A stretch of DNA of 64,000 bases from Actinomycetes bacterium (lineage in GTDB: Bacteria > Actinomycetota > Thermoleophilia > BMS3ABIN01): the NCBI GenBank assembly GCA_021787475.1, contig JAJYLW010000006.1, forward strand, positions 1-64,000, written 5' to 3'. Under the pieces are notes generated by a model that was not told the origin of the DNA, did no database searches, and saw nothing but the letters and a program-made list of their open reading frames with translations. The position numbers were made by a program, and so were the translations under genes. Below are positions 40,256-49,083 of this stretch, piece after piece. Each line of letters starts with the position of its first letter. Positions within the stretch are counted from its first letter, which is position 1.

Positions 40256-42766
40256 TCAAGCGCCCATCTTCATCTGCCGCTGGTAGCTGCTGCCGGCCAT
40301 TATCACTTTGGCGAAAACATCCGCAACCCGGGGGTCAAACTGGGTGCCCTTGTTCGCCATCAGCTCCTTGAGGGCCCGCTCGGCGGTGTGAGCCTTGCGG
40401 TAGGGGCGGTCCGAAGTCATCGCTTCGTATGCGTCCGCCACCAGCAGAATCCTGGCGCCCAGCGGGATCTCTTCCCCGGCAAGGCCGTCCGGGTACCCTT
40501 TGCCATCAAACCGTTCATGATGATGACGGACAATTGGCTGAACCGGAAATGGAAAACTGACCGGTTCGAGAATGCGCTCGCTCCGCACAGGGTGCTTTTT
40601 AATGATATTAAATTCCTCCAGCGAAAGCTTGCCCGTTTTGGACAAAATGGCGTCGGGTATGCCAATCTTGCCGACATCATGCAGATAGCCGGCATACCGG
40701 ACAGTCCTGAGCTCTTCACTTCCCAACCCGAGCCCTCGGCCGATGGCCTCGGCATAAAGTGAGACTCTCTCCGAATGCCCGCGGGTGTACGGGTCCTTAG
40801 CGTCGATCGTCTCGGCCAGCGAACGGATGGTGCCGACAAGCGCTTCCTGCAAGTCCAGGTACATGCGTGCATTTTCAATGGCAATGGCGGACTCGTTTGC
40901 GGAGGTCGCCAGCAAATCAATCTCGGCTTGGTCGAACTTGCGCGGCTCGGCGAAATAGATGCAGATAACACCAATGCTTTCGTTCTTTGCAACCAGAGGC
41001 AATGCGATCAGTGAAGCGTAACCCTGCATCGAGGCAATATGCTTCCACTGTTCGTAGCTGCGATCGGAAAAGACGTTTTCCACCACAAACGGCTTCCGCT
41101 CCATGAACGCTTTCCCTACCGGGCCCGCCCCCATCGGCATCCGCCGTTTTTTGTTAATCGCCCAGATATATTCTCTGGAGAGGTTAAAGCTGGCTACAAT
41201 TTTCAGATTGCGGCGTTTTTCATCAGGAATGAGGACGGAAGCGAACTGGGCGCCAAAAAGGCTGCCCACTTTCTGCGCCACCGCATTGATAACCTCCTGA
41301 TAATTGAGCGTCGAGGTAAGCGCCTGACTGATATTGTGCATTGCGGACAGCTCCCGCACCTGCCGCCCCGCCTTTTCATACAGGCGGGCGTTATCGATGG
41401 CGGTGGCCGCGTGGTTGACGAGTGTGCGGTAAAACTCCGTTTTGTTGCTGGAAAAGGTCGCACGCTTCCACGACCTCACTTCGCCCAGGGTGACGACGCC
41501 GATAATGTCATCGCCGGCCCAAAGGGGAAGCAACAGGGCCGATTGCGTATCCGGCGTCAGCACCCAGTCCCATTCCCGGCCCCGATCCGCGGTGGAAAGC
41601 CCGTCTTTCTTTATCAAAACCAGGCTGCCGCAATTTAACACCTGCGAGTGATAATGGGCGTCCTCCAGCCGGAATTTGTCGCCGACACGGTAATCCCACT
41701 CTACGGGCCGGGCGGCCGCGACCGCCTTGATGACCATCATGCCGGTTTCGGGCTCGAGCAGCGAAACACGGCAGAATGTCACTTTCCGAGAGCTGGCAAT
41801 CTTGTTACATAATGTCTGCAATATTTTGTCAACTGACAGCGACGAAGAGACCGAGGCGCTGGCGGCCAGCAGCAGGCCCACCTCTTCGTCCCGCCACTTC
41901 AGCGACAAGGACAGATCGTTAACGGCCAAAGCCAGTTCGCCAATTTCGTCGTGGCGATCAATCCCCGGCACCGGATCATACTGCCGGCCGCTAATTTGTT
42001 TCGTTTTCTCTGTCAGCTGCCGCATCGGCCGGAGCATAAACCGGTTAAAAGCGAAGTAAAACAGGCCCAGCAGCGCCAGCAGCCCCAGATTGGTAATCAG
42101 GCCAAAGCGGATTTGCTCGGAGCGGATGAGGTTGTCCCGCTCGGCGGTGTTGAGGTACACGCCGATTGAGGCAATTACATTGCCTTTAGTATCGCGAAGC
42201 GGCGAGATCATCTCAATGGCGTTCCGGGGCAGGGGCGCCACCGTGCCGCGATCGCCGCCTGAGCCGGCCGGGTTGGCGCCGGCGGTTGCGGCAGTGGTTT
42301 TCTTGTCTTCATCGCATTTTGACATGAACCTGGTGCCGCCGCCGCTTAAGGGAGCGGCGTCGGCCTCCGCGGCTAGCTTGCCCACCTGGCTGCGGTCGCT
42401 GCTGGCGACGTCGCGGACGGATCCTCCCACGGGCGCATAAATGTTGATCTTCTCGACATCCTCATTCTGTCGCATGAGGGAGTCAATATGGCCCTGCATC
42501 GATTTGTCCATGGGCATCCCCCCCATATTGGCCATCGCCGCATCGAAGAAACCGGCAAAAGCCTCAGCCCGCTGGCAGTATTCCTGGTTGATGGTCTGGC
42601 TGAGATATTCTGAAGAATAGTAAGTAAGAGCGGCAGCAATGATCATCACCACTGCCCCGACCATAATAAAAAGCTTGCCCCGCAAGCCCATGTGAAGTTT
42701 ATTCTTTAAGCTCATCCGCCCCAGCATTTCAGGGTAAACCCCGACCCCGCCCGGTAATGCCCTCAT
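40256..42766 (-). CDS. Membrane sensor with two GAF domains and an HD-GYP phosphodiesterase
   Basis: 836 residues. Order: membrane helix at about 30-50, periplasmic sensor loop to about 225, second helix at about 228-248, HAMP-like linker, two GAF domains (about 300-460 and 480-640), and HD-GYP (about 650-825). The catalytic HD is in HDVGKIGIPDAI, and the GYP motif is GKGYPDGL. HD-GYP enzymes degrade c-di-GMP. The sensor loop is Gly/Ala/Pro rich with one CDE motif. The N-terminal start is uncertain; MSLKNKLH at residue 18 is possible. Confidence 0.92.
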   Translation of the reverse strand: MRALPGGVGVYPEMLGRMSLKNKLHMGLRGKLFIMVGAVVMIIAAALTYYSSEYLSQTINQEYCQRAEAFAGFFDAAMANMGGMPMDKSMQGHIDSLMRQNEDVEKINIYAPVGGSVRDVASSDRSQVGKLAAEADAAPLSGGGTRFMSKCDEDKKTTAATAGANPAGSGGDRGTVAPLPRNAIEMISPLRDTKGNVIASIGVYLNTAERDNLIRSEQIRFGLITNLGLLALLGLFYFAFNRFMLRPMRQLTEKTKQISGRQYDPVPGIDRHDEIGELALAVNDLSLSLKWRDEEVGLLLAASASVSSSLSVDKILQTLCNKIASSRKVTFCRVSLLEPETGMMVIKAVAAARPVEWDYRVGDKFRLEDAHYHSQVLNCGSLVLIKKDGLSTADRGREWDWVLTPDTQSALLLPLWAGDDIIGVVTLGEVRSWKRATFSSNKTEFYRTLVNHAATAIDNARLYEKAGRQVRELSAMHNISQALTSTLNYQEVINAVAQKVGSLFGAQFASVLIPDEKRRNLKIVASFNLSREYIWAINKKRRMPMGAGPVGKAFMERKPFVVENVFSDRSYEQWKHIASMQGYASLIALPLVAKNESIGVICIYFAEPRKFDQAEIDLLATSANESAIAIENARMYLDLQEALVGTIRSLAETIDAKDPYTRGHSERVSLYAEAIGRGLGLGSEELRTVRYAGYLHDVGKIGIPDAILSKTGKLSLEEFNIIKKHPVRSERILEPVSFPFPVQPIVRHHHERFDGKGYPDGLAGEEIPLGARILLVADAYEAMTSDRPYRKAHTAERALKELMANKGTQFDPRVADVFAKVIMAGSSYQRQMKMGA

Positions 42767-42800
42767 CGGTATACAGGTGGAAACGCTTTAGGCAGGCAAG

Positions 42801-42829
42801 AAAAATGCCCGACGGGAGCGGGCATTTTT
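42801..42829 (-). terminator. Terminator of the iscS-iscU operon
   Basis: An 11-bp stem, AAAAATGCCCG (42801-42811) and CGGGCATTTTT (42819-42829), with a 7-nt loop. It lies 20 bp past the iscU stop on the minus strand. It could also work for plus-strand transcripts. Confidence 0.8.
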
Positions 42830-42848
42830 AAATGATTTGCAGTTTGGG

Positions 42849-43226
42849 CTAGTTTCCGTGCCGGGAGCGGTAGTCCTCGATCGCTTTGCGAAGGCCGTCC
42901 GAAGCCAGGTTGGAGCAATGCATTTTCTGCGGCGGCAGGCCTCCGAGGGCGTCGGCGACAACCTTTTTGGAGATCTCCTGGGCCTCATCCAGCCGCTTGC
43001 CCTTTGCAAGTTCGGTAACCATGCTGCTAGTGGCGATGGCGGCGCCGCACCCGAGCGTCTTGAATCTGACGTCCTCGATGCGGTCTTCCTTCTCATCGAC
43101 CTTGATCGTAATCCGCATCACATCACCGCACTGCGGGTTCCCCACCTCGCCGACCCCGTCAGGGTTCTCAACCTCGCCCATGTTGCGCGGGTTCTGGAAA
43201 TGGTCCATAACTTTCTCTGAGTACAT
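42849..43226 (-). CDS. iscU: Iron-sulfur cluster scaffold IscU/NifU-like
   Basis: 125 residues. The three scaffold cysteines are C33 (NPQCGD), C60 (TLGCGAA) and C104 (MHCSNL), with the conserved D35. It assembles [2Fe-2S] or [4Fe-4S] clusters from IscS-derived sulfur and passes them to apoproteins. An ATG at 43226 follows AGGAGG by 7 nt. It is cotranscribed with iscS and the Rrf2-TusA gene, and a terminator follows. Confidence 0.95.
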   Translation of the reverse strand: MYSEKVMDHFQNPRNMGEVENPDGVGEVGNPQCGDVMRITIKVDEKEDRIEDVRFKTLGCGAAIATSSMVTELAKGKRLDEAQEISKKVVADALGGLPPQKMHCSNLASDGLRKAIEDYRSRHGN

Positions 43227-43256
43227 AATTATCCTCCTGGTTGCCTTAACCGGCGG

Positions 43257-44510
43257 TTAACCGGCAGCCTCGCAGTCACAACCTTCCGTTTTGTCAAAAG
43301 CGGCGCATTTCTTGTTCCCGCGCTTATAAACCGGGGACATTTCCCGAAGTCGCCCGGCGACAGCCGCGATCGCTTCAAGGGCGTAATCTATCTCTTCCCG
43401 CGTTTCCCCTTTCGCCATCGAGATTCTGACAGAGCCGTGCGCCAGCTCCGCCGGCATGCCCAGCGCCAGCAGGATGTGCGACGGCTCCAGGCTCCCGGAG
43501 ACGCAGGCCGAACCGGTCGAGATGAAAACCGGCCTTGCCCCTTCGGCCGTGGGATAGGACAGCGACAGCATGATTGATTCGCCTTCGATTCCTTCCAGGG
43601 AAAAATTAACGTTATTGGGAAGCCGACGGCGGCGGTGTCCGTTGATGCGTACGTCCTCGATGTTTTCCTCCACCCAGGCAAAGATATAATCCCTGAGGCT
43701 GCCAAGCTGATCGGCTTCAGCCACCAGGTCGCGGCTGGCAATCCGGGCGGCCTCGCCCAGGCCGACGATGCCGGGCACGTTGTGGGTGCCGGCGCGGCGC
43801 TTCTTTTCCTGGCTGCCTCCATGAAGCAGCGGAATAATCCGGACGCCGCGCTTGATGTAGAGGGCGCCCACTCCCTTGGGGCCGTAGAATTTGTGCCCGG
43901 AAAGTGACAGCAGGTCTGCACCCAGCGCCTGAACATCGACCGGGATATGGCCGACGGTCTGGGCGGCATTAACATGAAAGGCTACGCCGCTTTCACGGGC
44001 AATGCGGCCAATCTCTGTAATTGGCTGGATGGTGCCAATCTCATGGTTGGCGTGCACCATCGTAATAAGCACCGTGTCGGGACGAATAGAGGCTGCGACC
44101 GCATCCGGATCAACGAGGCCGTCGGAATCGACGGGCAGATAGGTCACATCCCAGCCCTTTTTTTCCAGGTGGCGTAGCGGCATCAGGATGGAGTGATGCT
44201 CGGCTTCGTTGGTGATAATATGCCTTCCCTTTCCCGCCCGCGCCTCAGCGACTCCCTTGATGACCCAGTTGTTCGATTCGGTGGCGCCGCTTGTAAAGAA
44301 AATATCCTTGGACTCGGCGCCAATCAGCCCGGCCAGGCTCTGGCGGGCTGACTCAATTGCCTGCTTCGCCTCGGAGCCCATCGAATACAAGGTGGCGGGG
44401 CTGCCAAAGTTCTGCTCAAGCCATGGCAGCATTGCCGCCACCACTTCCGGATCGGTCCGGGTAGTTGCGGCATTATCAAGGAAAATAGCTGAATTTGTTG
44501 ATTTTCCCAT
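43257..44510 (-). CDS. iscS: Cysteine desulfurase with Cys-rich C-terminal tail
   Basis: 417 residues, about 30 longer than usual NifS/IscS. The PLP lysine is in SLSGHKFYGPKG and the catalytic cysteine in STGSACVSGSLEP. It yields sulfane sulfur from cysteine for IscU and thiolation routes. The C-terminal extension ends 'KRGNKKCAAFDKTEGCDCE', with three more cysteines, and could hold a metal or take part in persulfide transfer. It lies between iscU and the Rrf2-TusA fusion. Confidence 0.94.
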   Translation of the reverse strand: MGKSTNSAIFLDNAATTRTDPEVVAAMLPWLEQNFGSPATLYSMGSEAKQAIESARQSLAGLIGAESKDIFFTSGATESNNWVIKGVAEARAGKGRHIITNEAEHHSILMPLRHLEKKGWDVTYLPVDSDGLVDPDAVAASIRPDTVLITMVHANHEIGTIQPITEIGRIARESGVAFHVNAAQTVGHIPVDVQALGADLLSLSGHKFYGPKGVGALYIKRGVRIIPLLHGGSQEKKRRAGTHNVPGIVGLGEAARIASRDLVAEADQLGSLRDYIFAWVEENIEDVRINGHRRRRLPNNVNFSLEGIEGESIMLSLSYPTAEGARPVFISTGSACVSGSLEPSHILLALGMPAELAHGSVRISMAKGETREEIDYALEAIAAVAGRLREMSPVYKRGNKKCAAFDKTEGCDCEAAG

Positions 44511-44519
44511 TTTCTTGCC

Positions 44520-45239
44520 CTAGTTGCCGGCGACGCCAGCGCCGGTTTTGCGAATAATGAACTTTGTCTTTCTGCCGAATGGCTCATGACCGAGAAAATC
44601 ATTGCCTGTTCCCAGGCACCAGGCGGGAATATCGGCCTTGGCGCCCTCATCGTCAGCCCATATTTCGAGAACCTGCTGCGGCGCTAGCTCTTTCATCTTT
44701 CTGGCGATTCTGACAATTGGAAGCGGGCAGGCGTCGCCAACGCAGTCCAGCTTCCGGTCGGCGGCTCCGGTTTCCGCCAAGGCCACAGCCGGCCCGTCGG
44801 GTTTTGGCGGGTTTAATGGCTGGCTCTCGCTGCTTTCAGAAAGAATATCCATCAGGGTTGTTTTTTCCAGCACCTGCTCGCTCGCGCTTTTGAGCCGTGA
44901 CCAAACTCCCGCCAAGCCGCAGCCTTTCATCCTGTCGCATTGCCCGTCATGGCTGACAGAGGCGCAATTTGCGGGATCGACGCGTCCCTGGAGCGCTGTT
45001 ATGACCGCCAGCAGGCTGATTTCTACCGGCGACCGGCTCAGGCTGTACCCGCCGGACGGCCCCCTTGTGCTGATCAGCAGGCCGCCGCCCACAAGGCGGC
45101 CAAGCAACTGTGTCAAAAACGGCAGCGGAATCTGCTGCCGGCTGGCAATGCCGGCCCGCCCCACAGGGGTTTTCCCGCCCTGAGCGGCAATATCCATCAT
45201 GGCCCGCAGGCCGTACTCGCTTTTTAAGGAAATCAACAT
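44520..45239 (-). CDS. Rrf2-family regulator fused to a TusA-like sulfurtransferase domain
   Basis: 239 residues. Residues 1-135 are an Rrf2 winged-helix protein with cysteines C92, C101 and C107, comparable with the cluster ligands of IscR (C92, C98, C104). Residues 163-232 are a TusA fold with the active CPLP motif (C171). IscR senses [2Fe-2S] status and represses isc genes. TusA accepts persulfide sulfur from IscS. Here both are on one chain and in one operon with iscS and iscU. A sensor for both cluster and sulfur supply is a likely but untested role. Confidence 0.85.
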   Translation of the reverse strand: MLISLKSEYGLRAMMDIAAQGGKTPVGRAGIASRQQIPLPFLTQLLGRLVGGGLLISTRGPSGGYSLSRSPVEISLLAVITALQGRVDPANCASVSHDGQCDRMKGCGLAGVWSRLKSASEQVLEKTTLMDILSESSESQPLNPPKPDGPAVALAETGAADRKLDCVGDACPLPIVRIARKMKELAPQQVLEIWADDEGAKADIPAWCLGTGNDFLGHEPFGRKTKFIIRKTGAGVAGN

Positions 45240-45279
45240 AATAAAAACAAATTCCGGTTAAGCTAGGTTCTGTTTTAGT

Positions 45280-45308
45280 TTAATAATGTATACCTTGGTA
45301 GTCAACAA
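45280..45308 (-). promoter_or_regulatory. Promoter and operator candidate of the Rrf2-TusA/iscS/iscU operon
   Basis: On the minus strand TTGTTG (45308-45303), a 17-bp spacer and TATTAA (45285-45280). Within the spacer lies TACC-AA-GGTA (45300-45291), an inverted repeat well placed for repression by the Rrf2 protein. Confidence 0.45.
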
Positions 45309-45455
45309 TTTTTCTTTTTTCCCTTTTTCCCTTCTTCTAAACTCAACCATCCGATCAGATGGCAAGAAATAAGCATTGCTGATGACATGATAATGTGTTA
45401 AATTGCAGGCTATTTTATCCATAATCAGCTCATTTGATCAAGTGAATAACCAGCT

Positions 45456-46265
45456 TCAGCCGGGCTTCAGCCGGTTGAAAGCGCGGCTGAAATTCGCCAG
45501 GACCTGTGCGGCAAACGCTGCTTCGCTCAGCCCGCGCAGCCGCGCAATCTCCGCAGCGGTGAACTGGACGTATTCGGGCCGGTTGGGCTTGCCGCGGTGC
45601 GGCACCGGCGCAAGATACGGGCTGTCGGTCTCGGTAAGGAGCAAATGGAACGGAATTGACGCCGCCGCCCTGCGCAGCTCATCCGCCTTTTTGTAGGTAA
45701 CGTTCCCGGCAATCGACATATAATAACCACGGCGGGCGCATTCCTGCACTTGATCCCATAGAGAGAAACAATGAAGAATTACGGTCAGCCCCGCCGCATC
45801 GCTTGCCAGGATCTCAAGTGTGGGGCCGGCCGCCTGGCGGGTATGAACCATCAGTGACAGATCTTTTTCGCGCGCCAGCGCGATCTGGCGGCGGAAGAGA
45901 TCGATTTGCGCCTGCCGCGGCGCCAGCTCCCGGTAAAAATCAAGCCCGGTTTCGCCTATGGCGGCCACCCGGGGGGATGCCGCCAGATTTCTCAGTTTGG
46001 TAAATAATTCCCGGTCAACAGAAGCGGCTTCGTGGGGATGGATGCCGGGGCAGGCCAGCACTTGCGGGAATTTCAGCGAGAACTCCACCGCCCGGCGGCT
46101 GCTGGCAAGATCAGTGCCAACAGCAATAATTCCGGCTACTCCGCTTGCGAGCGCATCGGCGACAGCCTTGGACGGATAATCCAGAAGGTCCAGATGCGCA
46201 TGCGCGTCAACCAGCACCGGCTGTCTGTCCAGCCTTCCAGCCAAGGCGTCTTTATTCCCGCGCAA
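45456..46265 (-). CDS. tatD: TatD-family deoxyribonuclease
   Basis: 269 residues, a metal-dependent TIM-barrel hydrolase. The metal ligands are in DAHAHLDLL, 'AIGETGLDFYR', 'VHTRQAAG', and 'ILHCFS', and the C-terminal TETDSPYLAP is typical. TatD enzymes are 3'-5' exonucleases or removers of D-amino acids from tRNA; the exact role is open. It overlaps metG by 14 bp, the usual metG-tatD pairing. The N-terminal 15 residues before DAHAHLD are a mild extension. Confidence 0.94.
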   Translation of the reverse strand: MRGNKDALAGRLDRQPVLVDAHAHLDLLDYPSKAVADALASGVAGIIAVGTDLASSRRAVEFSLKFPQVLACPGIHPHEAASVDRELFTKLRNLAASPRVAAIGETGLDFYRELAPRQAQIDLFRRQIALAREKDLSLMVHTRQAAGPTLEILASDAAGLTVILHCFSLWDQVQECARRGYYMSIAGNVTYKKADELRRAAASIPFHLLLTETDSPYLAPVPHRGKPNRPEYVQFTAAEIARLRGLSEAAFAAQVLANFSRAFNRLKPG

Positions 46266-47778
46266 ACTTCGGAAAGAGAGGGCTGCTTGCGGTAACGCTC
46301 ACGCCTGGCAACAGGCCGCCCCACTCCGCTTCTTCCAGGGAAAAATCACGCTCCTCCTCCGGCTGGCCGAGGCGTCTCATGATCTCAACCGACGTCCCGG
46401 GCATATACGAATGCAACAGGAGCGCACAAAGCCGGATGCCCTCCGCCAGGCTGCAGAGCACGGCGGCGAGTTCACTGCTCCGGGAGCCGTCCCTGGCGAG
46501 CGCCCAGGGTTTTTTCTCTTCGACAAACCCATTGACCCGCCGAACGATTTGCCATATGGTTTCCAGCGCCCCGGTCAGATCAACCTCGGCCATTGCCGCC
46601 TGCATGTCATTTATGCCGCTCGTAACCGGCCCCGCCAGTTCTGCGCCCTGCCCGGCCGGACTCTCCGGAATAATGCCACTGTGGTACTTGTCAATCATGG
46701 CCACAGTCCGGCTGACAAGGTTGCCAAGATCGTTGGCCAACTCGGCGTTGTAGCGCGACTCAAACCCTTCTGGAGAAACAATCCCGTCCTGGCCGAAGGC
46801 GACCTCGCGGAAACAGTAAAACCGGAAGGCGTCAACGCCGTAGCGGCCAATAATGTCAACAGGGTCGAGGACGTTCCCGCGCGTCTTGCTCATCTTGTGC
46901 CCGCCCATCAGCAGGTAACCGTGCACGAACAGATGCCGGGGGAGATCATAACCAAGCGCCAACAGCAGCGCCGGCCAGATTACGGCATGAAACTTGAGGA
47001 TGTCCTTGGCCATCAGATGATAATCGGCAGGCCAAAACCTGCTCAAGTCGGCGTCCTCGCCCCCGATCTCTAGCGCGGTAATATAATTGAGCAGCGCGTC
47101 AACCCAGACATACACCACCTGGCTTTCATCCCAGGGAACGGGAATTCCCCATTTGAGGGCCGCCCTGCTGATGCTGATATCTTCAAGGCCGGCGCTGATG
47201 AAGCTGCTGGCTTCGTTGAAACGGACACGCGGCCGGACGAATTCGGGATTGTCCCGGTAATGTTTGAGCAGCCTCTCCCGGTATTGGGAAAGCCGGAAGA
47301 AATAATTTTCCTCCTCCACTTCTTCGGCGACCGTGCCATGGTCGGGGCATTTGCCGCCGATCAGGTCCTTCTCAGCGTAAAAAGCCTCACAGGCGGCGCA
47401 ATAAAGCCCCTTGTAAGATTTGAGATAGATATCTCCCCGGTCATAAAGCTGCTGCATGAATCCTTGCACCGCCGCCACATGCCCGGGATCGGTGGTGCGG
47501 ATGAAAAAATCATTGCTGGCGTTAACCAGCGCCGCGAGGTTGATGAACTTCTCCGCCATCTCGTCGGCGTGTTCCTGAGGCTTGAGCCCCCGTCGCTCCG
47601 CCGCTCTGGCGACGGGGTTGCCGTGCTCATCCGTCCCGGTGAGAAAAAAAACGTCTTCTCCAAGTTGCCGGTGATAACGGGCGAGGACGTCGGCGGCAAT
47701 TGTCGTGTAGGCATGGCCGATATGAGGCGCATCGTTGACGTAATAAATTGGCGTGGTAACGTAGAAACTTTTGCTCAT
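46252..47778 (-). CDS. metG: Methionyl-tRNA synthetase
   Basis: 508 residues. HIGH is in APHIGHAYTT, KMSKS is HKMSKTRGNV, and the zinc-binding insertion has CAACEAFY ... KCPDH. The C-terminal tRNA-binding (EMAP-like) dimerisation domain is absent, so this is the short monomeric type. It charges both initiator and elongator tRNA-Met. Its 5' flank on the minus strand carries a direct repeat CTATATCA (47823-47807) just before the gene. Confidence 0.96.
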   Translation of the reverse strand: MSKSFYVTTPIYYVNDAPHIGHAYTTIAADVLARYHRQLGEDVFFLTGTDEHGNPVARAAERRGLKPQEHADEMAEKFINLAALVNASNDFFIRTTDPGHVAAVQGFMQQLYDRGDIYLKSYKGLYCAACEAFYAEKDLIGGKCPDHGTVAEEVEEENYFFRLSQYRERLLKHYRDNPEFVRPRVRFNEASSFISAGLEDISISRAALKWGIPVPWDESQVVYVWVDALLNYITALEIGGEDADLSRFWPADYHLMAKDILKFHAVIWPALLLALGYDLPRHLFVHGYLLMGGHKMSKTRGNVLDPVDIIGRYGVDAFRFYCFREVAFGQDGIVSPEGFESRYNAELANDLGNLVSRTVAMIDKYHSGIIPESPAGQGAELAGPVTSGINDMQAAMAEVDLTGALETIWQIVRRVNGFVEEKKPWALARDGSRSSELAAVLCSLAEGIRLCALLLHSYMPGTSVEIMRRLGQPEEERDFSLEEAEWGGLLPGVSVTASSPLFPKFARE

Positions 47779-47893
47779 GGCCCCGATGCCGGATTAACAG
47801 GCGTTGATATAGCGCTGATATAGTAGCAGGTTTAAACAGAGGTTGTTCAATTAGCTGATCTTCCAATTCGTTCGGAATGAACTCGGGCGCGCC

Positions 47894-48964
47894 CTACGGG
47901 AATGCTGATATAGCAAGCGCGTCATGTTTCTCCCTGAGCCTTGGGGTGGCGGCGGCGCGGCGGGTCGCTGCTGCGGCAGCCGCCGCGGCTGCAATGATAA
48001 TCCCGACCGAAGCAAGGACTGCCCCCGCCCCCGGAAGGCCCGATCTGCCATGACTTCGCCCGGCTCCTGATTCGACCTTTATTTTTTCGGCGGCGCCGGC
48101 TGGTGATTCCGGACGGTCGTGAAACTGATAATTGAGGACCCGGGACCGGGAAAAGCCGGGGTCGGAAACGGTCGTCATACTTAACGGCTGGCCGGGCTTG
48201 AGCTCCTTGCGTTCGGACGTTCGGACGCTTGCAGCCACCGGATGACCGGCGGAAAACGTACCTCTATCAGGCTGCCGCACCGGCGAGCGGCTGGCGGCGG
48301 ACGCCGCTGCCGCCCCCGGCTTGGCAGCCGGCTGCGGCACCGAAGCCGGCACGGGAGGCGCGGGTTTTGCCGCAGCCGGCGGAGTTTCCGGCTGGCTGAC
48401 CGGGGCCGGTGCTGCCGCCGGTGGAGCAGCCTGTTCCGGCGGAGGAACCGGCTCTTTTTCTTCCAGAAGCTCCAGCGGATTCAAATATCCGGCGCCGCTG
48501 CTCATCTTAACGCCAAAGTGCAATGCCGGACCGGCGCTGGTCCCGATCACTTGGCCGCGGGCAACACTTTGACCTGCTGTTACATTTGTTTGCGCCAGAT
48601 GCAGATAGGTGCTTTTAAGCCCAGATAGATGATTTATGGCGATCGTCTGGCCTCCGCCTTCGGCCGGGGTAAACCCGACAAAGGAAATCACTCCATCCTC
48701 GGCTGCCCTGATACTGCTGCCCGCAGCCGCCTCAATATCGATTCCCCGGTGGCCTTGGCCCGTGGCGCAGTCGAGGCTCCAGGACCTCACCACGCCGCCG
48801 TCGACGGGCCAGGCCATCTTTTGGCCAAGCGGGGGTATTTTACCCGCGCATGAAGCGACTGGCCCGGCCAAAGCTTTCTGCGCACCAGCGCCCAGGAATG
48901 CTGCGAAACAAAACAACAATACCGAAACCCACAACCACGACCGCTTCCACGTCCGCATTCGCAT
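47894..48964 (-). CDS. M23-family peptidase, membrane anchored at both ends
   Basis: 356 residues. A signal peptide or anchor lies at about 8-35. The M23 (LytM) domain spans about 45-180, with the zinc motif HRGIDIEAAAG and the second site as LHFGVK. A Pro/Ala/Gln-rich linker follows (180-260), then a short region and a C-terminal hydrophobic stretch (about 310-335, Ala-rich). M23 enzymes cut peptide cross-bridges of peptidoglycan, or activate amidases. Its distal end overlaps nothing. The extra C-terminal helix is unusual for M23. Confidence 0.85.
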   Translation of the reverse strand: MRMRTWKRSWLWVSVLLFCFAAFLGAGAQKALAGPVASCAGKIPPLGQKMAWPVDGGVVRSWSLDCATGQGHRGIDIEAAAGSSIRAAEDGVISFVGFTPAEGGGQTIAINHLSGLKSTYLHLAQTNVTAGQSVARGQVIGTSAGPALHFGVKMSSGAGYLNPLELLEEKEPVPPPEQAAPPAAAPAPVSQPETPPAAAKPAPPVPASVPQPAAKPGAAAASAASRSPVRQPDRGTFSAGHPVAASVRTSERKELKPGQPLSMTTVSDPGFSRSRVLNYQFHDRPESPAGAAEKIKVESGAGRSHGRSGLPGAGAVLASVGIIIAAAAAAAAATRRAAATPRLREKHDALAISAFP

Positions 48965-49083
48965 GCCGCTACCTCCGTCAGCTCCATCGTTGTCAATATA
49001 GACGACGAAAGAAAAATATCACTCTGACGCGGCGCAGGCAAGAGAGGGCGTTGGCATTAACAAGCCCTTCTTAGCAAATAGCG

